This document shows positions 58,186 to 64,000 of a stretch of 64,000 bases of DNA, piece by piece; within the stretch, counting starts at the first letter, position 1; each line of letters starts with the position of its first letter. The translations under genes were made by a program, and so were the position numbers. Below the pieces are notes generated by a model. It did no database searches, was not told where the DNA came from, and worked only from the letters and a program-made list of their open reading frames with translations. The DNA lies in contig NZ_FMVS01000012.1 of assembly GCF_900102515.1 (NCBI RefSeq), positions 1 to 64,000 of the forward strand, given 5' to 3'. The DNA comes from Butyrivibrio sp. INlla14. GTDB lineage: Bacteria; Bacillota; Clostridia; Lachnospirales; Lachnospiraceae.

Positions 58186-59119
58186 TATAATCATTCTCCT
58201 TGTGTCTCTGGAGCATGTTAAGCTGCATCTCAAACTGTCTTCTGTCACCTATAGCCATAGTTGACAATATGACGCCGGCAAAGAAGCTCTGCACCGCAGA
58301 CAACATGATAAAGCAGCACACAATAAGCGTAGGGAACCTTGGCACAAGGTGTGTAGCCCAGTATTCCTGCAGAATTGGTACAAAGAAAATAACAGAAATA
58401 AGTGCCAAAAGCGCTGCTATAAGTGTAAAGAAGCCAAAAGGTTTGTAGCTTCTATATAGTCTCATGATAGTTCTTAAAACCTTGAAGCCGTCAGAGTAGG
58501 TGTTGAGCTTACTAACTGATCCTTCTGGACGATCTCTGTAATCAATGACAACATTATCAATCTGCATGTTGTTATATACAGCGTGAATAGTCATCTCAGT
58601 CTCAATCTCAAACCCCTTGGACAGTACAGGGAATGTCTTAACAAACTCATAGCTGAAAGCTCTAAAGCCTGTCATGATATCTCTGATATTGCAATCAAAG
58701 AGTTTGTTGATACTGCCTCTTACAAGGTTATTTCCAAAGTTGTGGAAAGGTCTCTTATTCTCCTGATAATAAGTTGAGGAAAGTCTGTCTCCAACAACCA
58801 TATCCGCATTGTGGTTAAGAACTTTATCCACCATCTCAGGAGCTGCATCCATAGGATATGTATCATCTCCATCAACCATGACATAAACCAGGGCATCAAT
58901 CTCGCGGAACATGCGTCTGATTACATTTCCCTTACCCTGCATATATTCATTTCTAACAATAGCTCCGGCCTCTGCAGCAATTTCAGCTGTTCTGTCCTTG
59001 GAATTATTGTTATACACATAAATAGTTGCATCAGGAAGAGCCGCCTTAGCGTCGCGAACTACCTTCCCAATAGTTTTTTCCTCATTGTAACAAGGAATAA
59101 GAACTGCAATTTTGTCCAT
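58178..59119 (-). CDS. Glycosyltransferase family 2, DPM/DPG-synthase-like with C-terminal helices
   Basis: 313 residues. IAVLIPCYNEEKTIGKVV, YVYNNNSKDRTAEIA, GKGNVIRRMF, VMVDGDDTYP (DxD metal motif) and CNIRDIMTGFRAFSYEF are the signatures of the polyprenyl-phosphate glycosyltransferase group; DYRDRPEGSVSKLNTY is the loop before two C-terminal helices (about 225-245 and 262-285). It would make a polyprenyl-linked sugar donor or add a sugar to the lipid-linked repeat unit. It overlaps the flippase start by 8 nt and follows the radical SAM gene by 44 nt. Confidence 0.88.
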   Translation of the reverse strand: MDKIAVLIPCYNEEKTIGKVVRDAKAALPDATIYVYNNNSKDRTAEIAAEAGAIVRNEYMQGKGNVIRRMFREIDALVYVMVDGDDTYPMDAAPEMVDKVLNHNADMVVGDRLSSTYYQENKRPFHNFGNNLVRGSINKLFDCNIRDIMTGFRAFSYEFVKTFPVLSKGFEIETEMTIHAVYNNMQIDNVVIDYRDRPEGSVSKLNTYSDGFKVLRTIMRLYRSYKPFGFFTLIAALLALISVIFFVPILQEYWATHLVPRFPTLIVCCFIMLSAVQSFFAGVILSTMAIGDRRQFEMQLNMLQRHKENDYNG

Positions 59120-59142
59120 TAAATCACCCTCATTTTGTATTT

Positions 59143-59160
59143 ATGATATACGGATTGCTC
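59143..59160. repeat. 18-bp fragment shared with the 52017-52230 element
   Basis: ATGATATACGGATTGCTC matches 52067-52084 at 17 of 18 bases. It lies in the 44-base gap between the GT2 start and the radical SAM stop. Confidence 0.6.
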
Positions 59161-59163
59161 GAA

Positions 59164-60183
59164 TCATTTAATATTGTCATCCTGATTATTCTTGTTACCA
59201 ATCTTCATTCGCTCATGTCCGCCAAGCTTATTGGCAGCATCCTGATCACCACGAAGAATAGCATTTACAATCTGCATTCTAAATCCGGCATCGATGAAGT
59301 CACAATGCTTACAGAATGGATAATTCTGACGGCCTGCTGCTATATCACGTCTAACCTTCTGGAATCTCTCACTGCCCCATGCCTCTTTAAGAGTCATCTT
59401 TGTAAGGTCACCAAAATCAGTCTTCTCGAAGTTATCACAGCAGCACAAGCCCATCTTGCCATTTGGCATGATCCACATATCTGTAAATGGTAAAAGACAT
59501 GTCTCTTTAATTACCTTTTCTGTAGCCTGCTTGTTTGGCGCACTTCCTGCACGGTTTGTAAGAACTTCCTGAAGGTATCTCATCTGAATCTGGATATCAA
59601 GATTCTTAAACTCCTCAGGATTAGCCTTAACATAGTCATAAAGCTCCTGAATGTTCTTGTGGAGCTTCATCTCCATTGAATAGTTATTGATAATAAGCTG
59701 ATTGATGTAAGGCGCTACCTCTTTTACCTTATCAATTGTAAGGATAAGACCGTTAGTAGACATAAAGATAAAGCTGTCAGGAAGCTTCTCTCTGGCATAC
59801 TTGTGTCTTTCAACAATCTTGGTATCAAGAAGTGGCTCGTTGTTACCATAAAGTGTAAGATGTCCCTTGTAACCCCAGTCCGCAAGCTGATCGATTATGC
59901 TCTTGTAAAGATCGTCATCAATCTTCATAAGAGGTCTGCACTCAGCATGTACATTGGCGGTACAAAAAGAACAGGTTGAGTTACATCTGTTGATAGTCTC
60001 GATATTTACAACATTGGGCATTGGAACTTCCTTGGAATTAAGGAAGTAGTCGCAATACGCCTTCTGTGATTTACTTCTTGTAATAAACTGAAGCTTGAGG
60101 TAAGCATCACTTGCAAGGGTTGGAAAATGCTTTCTTGCAAACCAACCAAATTTTCCCATAAAACTGTTAACTCTAATTGGCAT
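59164..60183 (-). CDS. Radical SAM/SPASM protein
   Basis: 339 residues. The radical SAM cluster motif is CNSTCSFC (Cx3Cx2C) after VVNIETIN; HLTLYGNNEPLLD and FMSTNGL are the following strands of the partial TIM barrel. The C-terminal third has GLCCCDN and YPFCKHCDF, the cysteine groups of a SPASM/twitch domain holding a second Fe-S cluster. A SAM-dependent radical reaction is certain in class, unknown in substrate; in this place an unusual sugar modification (epimerisation, dehydration) or peptide attachment is possible. It lies between the epimerase and GT2 genes of locus B in one transcript. Ribosome site GGGAGAA. Confidence 0.87.
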   Translation of the reverse strand: MPIRVNSFMGKFGWFARKHFPTLASDAYLKLQFITRSKSQKAYCDYFLNSKEVPMPNVVNIETINRCNSTCSFCTANVHAECRPLMKIDDDLYKSIIDQLADWGYKGHLTLYGNNEPLLDTKIVERHKYAREKLPDSFIFMSTNGLILTIDKVKEVAPYINQLIINNYSMEMKLHKNIQELYDYVKANPEEFKNLDIQIQMRYLQEVLTNRAGSAPNKQATEKVIKETCLLPFTDMWIMPNGKMGLCCCDNFEKTDFGDLTKMTLKEAWGSERFQKVRRDIAAGRQNYPFCKHCDFIDAGFRMQIVNAILRGDQDAANKLGGHERMKIGNKNNQDDNIK

Positions 60184-60201
60184 TTCTAAAATTCTCCCAA
60201 A

Positions 60202-61332
60202 TTAGTTATTGTAATATTGCTTGTACCACTTGGCAAAAGACCTAAGTCCATCCCTAAGCGGTGTAGAAGGCTTAAATCCAAAGTCTTCCTGAAGTGGAGT
60301 CACATCGGCATAAGTTACTTCTACATCTCCAGGCTGCATTGGAACAAGTTCCTTGTGAGCCTCAAAATCATAGTCCTGTGGAAGAACACCAGCGCTTATA
60401 AGTTCCTGCTGAAGGATATCCACAAAATCAAGAAGATTTACAGGATCGTTGTTACCAATATTATAAACCTTATATTTTACACCGTTCTCGTTTTCAGAAG
60501 GAGCAGTTCCCATCACATTGATGACGCCTTCAACAATATCTGTAACGAAGGTGAAATCTCTTTTACAATTGCCATAGTTAAAGATCTTGATAGTCTCGCC
60601 CTTAACGAGCTTGCTTGTAAATCCAAAGTAGGCCATATCTGGTCTTCCTGCTGGTCCATATACTGTAAAGAAACGAAGACCTGTGCTAGGAATTCCATAG
60701 AGCTTAGAATAGGAATGTGCCAGAAGTTCATTGGACTTCTTGGTAGCAGCATAAAGAGATACCGGATTATCAACCTTGTCGTCTGTGCTATATGGAATCT
60801 TCTTGTTAGAGCCGTAAACGCTTGAACTAGAAGCATAAACAAGATGCTCAACGCCGCGATAGTCAGCATTATCTGCATCTATCCCATCATAGGAATGACG
60901 GCAGGCCTCCAAAATATTGTAAAAGCCAATAATATTTGACTCAATATAGGCATCAGGATTCTCTATTGAATAGCGAACCCCCGCCTGGGCCGCAAGGTTT
61001 ACTACAACCTCAGGTTTAAACTCGGCAAAAGCCTTGTCCACAAAAGATCTGTCAGCAATGCTGCCCTTGTAGAATACAAAATCCGAAGAACCGATAGTCT
61101 CGCAAACTCCGTACTCTCCAGCCTGTCCATTGTCCTTAACAAGCTCTGCAATGGCCTTGAGTCTATCCTTCTTGATACCAACATCATAATAATCATTCAT
61201 GTTGTCGATACCAAGAATCCTGATATCTTTATATCTTTTTACAAGTTCCATGCACAGATTAGCACCGATAAAGCCTGCCGCTCCTGTGACAAGAACTCTT
61301 TTACCATTTAAATCAATATTCTTATCTAACAT
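60202..61332 (-). CDS. NAD-dependent epimerase, UDP-glucuronate 4-epimerase-like
   Basis: Extended SDR enzyme of 376 residues. VLVTGAAGFIGANLCMEL, IDNMNDYYDVGIKKDRL (typical of CapI/GAE UDP-glucuronate epimerases), NLAAQAGVRYSIENPDAYI, YASSSSVYGSNKKIP (catalytic Ser) and SLYAATKKSNELLAHSY (Tyr/Lys) are present, then TVYGPAGRPDMAYFGF. It should interconvert UDP-glucuronate and UDP-galacturonate, giving locus B an acidic sugar. A ~25-residue segment around NGQAGEYGVCETIGSSDFVF is longer than usual. UDP-glucose dehydrogenase is not in the window. Confidence 0.9.
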   Translation of the reverse strand: MLDKNIDLNGKRVLVTGAAGFIGANLCMELVKRYKDIRILGIDNMNDYYDVGIKKDRLKAIAELVKDNGQAGEYGVCETIGSSDFVFYKGSIADRSFVDKAFAEFKPEVVVNLAAQAGVRYSIENPDAYIESNIIGFYNILEACRHSYDGIDADNADYRGVEHLVYASSSSVYGSNKKIPYSTDDKVDNPVSLYAATKKSNELLAHSYSKLYGIPSTGLRFFTVYGPAGRPDMAYFGFTSKLVKGETIKIFNYGNCKRDFTFVTDIVEGVINVMGTAPSENENGVKYKVYNIGNNDPVNLLDFVDILQQELISAGVLPQDYDFEAHKELVPMQPGDVEVTYADVTPLQEDFGFKPSTPLRDGLRSFAKWYKQYYNN

Positions 61333-61408
61333 TTCAAATTCCTATTATCTGCAATCAGCAGAAACGCACCTCACAGCAAGATGCGTCCACTGACCATATA
61401 TTTATAAG

Positions 61409-62839
61409 TTACTTGGCGCCACGTCCGAAGAGAACAACGCCAACTGTCTTAAGAAGGATCTTGAAGTCCTCAGTAAGGCTCCAGTTGTCGATGTAGCGAA
61501 GATCAAGCTTAACTACCTCATCGAAATCCTCGATATCACTTCTACCACTGATCTGCCACAGTCCTGTAAGACCTGGTGTCATAGACAGACGTCTTCTGTA
61601 ATGCTCATTGTACTGCTTAAACTCATTCTCTGTCGGTGGTCTTGTTCCAACAAGGCTCATATCGCCCTTAAGGACGTTGAGGAACTGTGGAAACTCATCA
61701 AGACTAGTTTTTCTGATGAACTTACCAACCTTAGTTACTCTTGGGTCGTTCTCCATCTTGAACATAAGACCATTCATCTCATTCTGAGCCTCAAGCTCTT
61801 TCTTGCGCTCTTCTGCATCAGTATACATAGATCTGAACTTGTAGATCTTGAAACGTCTTCCGTTCTTACCAATTCTCACCTGTGAGAAAAAGACAGGTCC
61901 TGGTGAATCAAGCTTGATTGCAGGCGCAAGGAAAAGAGTAATAATTCCTGTAAGTATGATTCCTACGATTCCGCCCAGGATATCGATGACTCTTTTGATG
62001 AAGAGTCTCTTATAGCTAGTGTGGAACATTGTATATGTAATAACTGAGTAATCCAGGAAATCTCCAACGTTTGTTGCAGCCTTGCCTACATCTGGAAGTT
62101 CAAGGTTATAGTGAGTTGTAACACCCATCTCCTCAAAGCCAAGGATAATATCCTGCATCTCGCGCTGAGGAATGTTAGGAGTGTTGATAAATACTTCATC
62201 GAAAGGATCAGTTATAAGGCGCTCTGTAAGGTTCTGGATTCCATGATGAATATGAACTCCATCGATGTACCATTCCTCTGATGAATCTCCATCAGCTTCT
62301 GAATCCACGCAGTATGCTCTTACAACCTTGTAGCCAACACCCTTACTGTTCTCCACAAGTTTCTTGATAGTCTGCTCCATCAGAGCCTTCTCTGAAACCA
62401 CAACGACTCTCTCTACATTGAGGTCGCTTGAGATGTACTTTCTAAAGAACTTCTTGAAGATGATCCTCACTATATAAGTAAGAAGAATATCTCCCCAGAT
62501 AAAGTTAAGAACTACAAATCTGGACAAAATATTGGACCAGCCCAGGAAGAATACCATGGACATTGAGGCCAGTATCATGATAGCCATAAAGCGTATCACA
62601 TATAAAAATTCTGACAGATAACCCCTTATTATGAAGTCTCTGTTCCAGTCTGCCAAAAATGCGTAGCCCACGCAAAATAGGAGAAACACAACGCATACCA
62701 TATAATGAAGCGTTTTATCTCCCCAGTCATTGTTGTTGTTGAATCGCAGCCACGAAAAGAAAATGTAGGTCACAATTATGCACGCCATGTCAATTGCAAG
62801 GAGTACATAGGTCTGAAGCGTCTTATACTTGTTGCTCAT
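61409..62839 (-). CDS. Priming polyprenyl-phosphate sugar phosphotransferase (CpsE/EpsE-like)
   Basis: Initiating enzyme of locus B, 476 residues. Four to five N-terminal helices (about 12-125), a cytoplasmic Rossmann-like domain (VERVVVVSEKALMEQTIK), then the catalytic domain: re-entrant helix (~285-310), [37 protein letters not shown] with the DE pair, MSLVGTRPPTENEF and LTGLWQISGRSDI. The TRPPT and SGRSDI forms differ from the GPRPERP/INGYRG of the locus A enzyme and are typical of EPS-type galactose/glucose-1-P transferases. Ribosome site GGGG 7 nt before the ATG; a ~160-nt gap separates it from the upstream wzy. Confidence 0.93.
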   Translation of the reverse strand: MSNKYKTLQTYVLLAIDMACIIVTYIFFSWLRFNNNNDWGDKTLHYMVCVVFLLFCVGYAFLADWNRDFIIRGYLSEFLYVIRFMAIMILASMSMVFFLGWSNILSRFVVLNFIWGDILLTYIVRIIFKKFFRKYISSDLNVERVVVVSEKALMEQTIKKLVENSKGVGYKVVRAYCVDSEADGDSSEEWYIDGVHIHHGIQNLTERLITDPFDEVFINTPNIPQREMQDIILGFEEMGVTTHYNLELPDVGKAATNVGDFLDYSVITYTMFHTSYKRLFIKRVIDILGGIVGIILTGIITLFLAPAIKLDSPGPVFFSQVRIGKNGRRFKIYKFRSMYTDAEERKKELEAQNEMNGLMFKMENDPRVTKVGKFIRKTSLDEFPQFLNVLKGDMSLVGTRPPTENEFKQYNEHYRRRLSMTPGLTGLWQISGRSDIEDFDEVVKLDLRYIDNWSLTEDFKILLKTVGVVLFGRGAK

Positions 62840-62997
62840 ATGATTTTCCCCATATTTATAATAATATATGCAGGTTCCTAAAGATCATTGGAAGCATATA
62901 TTGTCTCTCCCTGCAAAACAGCATCCAAATCATAGTCCCACGCCATAACATTGTAACATATTTATTCAATAATCCAAGTACTAGTGTGCTGACTTGT

Positions 62998-64000
62998 TCA
63001 TCTCTGATATTCTTTTTTCTTTTTCCTTGTTAAAAGAACTACAGAAGCAAGGCCAGTAGCCATTCCCGCAAATACTCCGGTACTCAACCCGCGTCTTTCG
63101 TACTCCATAAGCGCTATCTGGCTGTCAAACTTATACATAGGCGTACTTTCATCAACATAGCCTACAATATAGTTTCCCTGAGTTTTCAATTCCTGAGCCT
63201 CTTCTTTTGTAAGGTAAGTAGCTTCCATTCCAAGGCTTCTGCCAGATTCATTTAATTCTCTGCTGCCGTAGAAGGCAGATGGTTCCTGGGTTAAAAGATA
63301 AAACAACATAATAGAAGCTATTCCGGCTGCCGCTCCAAAGCATATGCCCTTGATAAGTACAGCTACTGGCATGGAACTAATCCATGAATTTCCAATATCA
63401 TCTGATTTTCTGTTGCCAGCCAAAGCCGTATAGATAGCTGCTCCCATAAATACAAATACAAAATTCTTGAATGAAAGATTGTATAAATGTGGCTCCCAGA
63501 TACCCATCACCAGCATTCCCATTAAAACTGCAAGTTCAGCCATGTGGGAATTTTTCAGGCTGTAGTGGATAAACCACATAGTAAGGCAGGCCATGACTAC
63601 AAAGGTCACAATTCCAAGCTGCAGGAAAAGATATAGCTGAGACATATCAATACCATAAGTAGACATCCACTCATCAGGATTATTCAACCTGATTCCAAAA
63701 AGCGCCGGAGAATTGTTGGACCAGAAGTACTTGGCTATAGAAAATCTGGTAGTAAATATTGTCGTATCAATTTTTCTAAATACGCTCTCTGGCAGTATAA
63801 ATGGCATAACGATTGCTATAAAGCATGTCCCTGGAAAAGAAATATAACAAGCGATTTTTTCAAGGATTCCAGGTTTCTCCCTAAGACAAAACCACAGATT
63901 GATAATAAGGTAAGCTGTTCCTGCAAGAAGGCCAGTTCTACTGCCGGAATACTGGAATATATAGAGGTTAAATAAGAACGCAAGGACTGAGAATATTATG
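62998..64000 (-). CDS. O-antigen polymerase-like membrane protein (Wzy candidate), 5' end outside window
   Basis: The frame is open from the stop at 62998 to the right window edge (at least 334 residues), so the start lies beyond 64000. Near the edge it reads FQYSGSRTGLLAGTAYLIIN, the SGSRTG motif of O-antigen polymerases/ligases, then helices, a large outer loop with RLNNPDEWMSTYGIDMSQLY and a cluster of late helices. A ~100-residue domain between the last two helices (YGSRELNESGRSLGMEATYL) is extra relative to a plain Wzy; the C-terminus is RKKKKEYQR. It fits the polymerase of locus B together with the Wzx flippase. Confidence 0.85.
   Translation of the reverse strand, partial: IIFSVLAFLFNLYIFQYSGSRTGLLAGTAYLIINLWFCLREKPGILEKIACYISFPGTCFIAIVMPFILPESVFRKIDTTIFTTRFSIAKYFWSNNSPALFGIRLNNPDEWMSTYGIDMSQLYLFLQLGIVTFVVMACLTMWFIHYSLKNSHMAELAVLMGMLVMGIWEPHLYNLSFKNFVFVFMGAAIYTALAGNRKSDDIGNSWISSMPVAVLIKGICFGAAAGIASIMLFYLLTQEPSAFYGSRELNESGRSLGMEATYLTKEEAQELKTQGNYIVGYVDESTPMYKFDSQIALMEYERRGLSTGVFAGMATGLASVVLLTRKKKKEYQR

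Overview
ORGANISM. The window looks like chromosomal DNA of an anaerobic low-to-mid-GC Firmicute of the Lachnospiraceae, most likely in or near Butyrivibrio/Pseudobutyrivibrio. The reasons are the 5' end of a clostridial-type 16S rRNA at the left edge, an FMN-riboswitch-controlled ECF riboflavin transporter, a TsaB-RimI fusion, and large rhamnose-type and EPS surface-polysaccharide loci. The genus is an inference; no database was searched. Almost everything is transcribed from the minus strand (right to left). Only two protein genes, a diguanylate cyclase and an SGNH lipoprotein, are on the plus strand.

LAYOUT. 1-721: a stable-RNA unit (consensus promoter, tRNA-Ser UGA, tRNA-Ser GGA, 16S). 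884-7143: a housekeeping run (GT4 glycosyltransferase, ispD, tsaD, a small membrane protein, RNase Z, tsaB-rimI, tsaE), i.e. t6A tRNA modification plus tRNA 3' processing. 7185-8317: riboflavin importer with terminator, FMN riboswitch and promoter. 8351-15223: cell-wall and stress genes (murA, M23/LysM/G5 peptidase, coiled-coil membrane protein, small alarmone synthetase, GT2, LCP ligase). 15321-34782: surface-polysaccharide locus A, of the ABC-transporter type: priming transferase, four GT2 proteins, phosphohexomutase, a methyltransferase-kinase-like fusion, Wzt with a C-terminal domain, Wzm, rfbC/rfbA/rfbB and a polytopic membrane protein. 34794-38450: a 1218-residue membrane-anchored GH25 protein with a polyacidic repeat tail. 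39216-40868: a chimeric GGDEF protein. 40935-64000: surface-polysaccharide locus B, of the Wzx/Wzy type, running off the right edge: Wzy, priming transferase, UDP-GlcA-type epimerase, radical SAM/SPASM, GT2, Wzx, flavoprotein, GtrB-like GT2, then decoration genes (LicD, IspD-like cytidylyltransferase, SDR, MBOAT, two SGNH-like proteins, paired EamA/SMR-like proteins).

HOW IT WORKS TOGETHER. Locus A probably makes dTDP-rhamnose or a related 6-deoxyhexose, builds a glycan on an undecaprenyl carrier, caps the chain with the methyltransferase-kinase protein, and exports it through Wzm/Wzt, whose C-terminal domain could read the cap. The nearby LCP protein could attach the product to the wall. Locus B would polymerise a second glycan outside the membrane and decorate it with O-acyl and CDP-derived phospho-groups.

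NON-CODING STRUCTURE. The intergenic gaps of the right half hold several families of inverted-repeat DNA without any transposase: an array of seven 37-38 bp dyads in an exact 186-bp higher-order period (43978-44387), a second seven-dyad array with a related TACACG/CGTGTA core (38641-39073), two related ~180-bp foldbacks (56382-56566 and 56797-56974), and a nested foldback with perfect 45-bp direct repeats (52017-52230). These and the methyltransferase-kinase/Wzt pairing are the most unusual things in the window.
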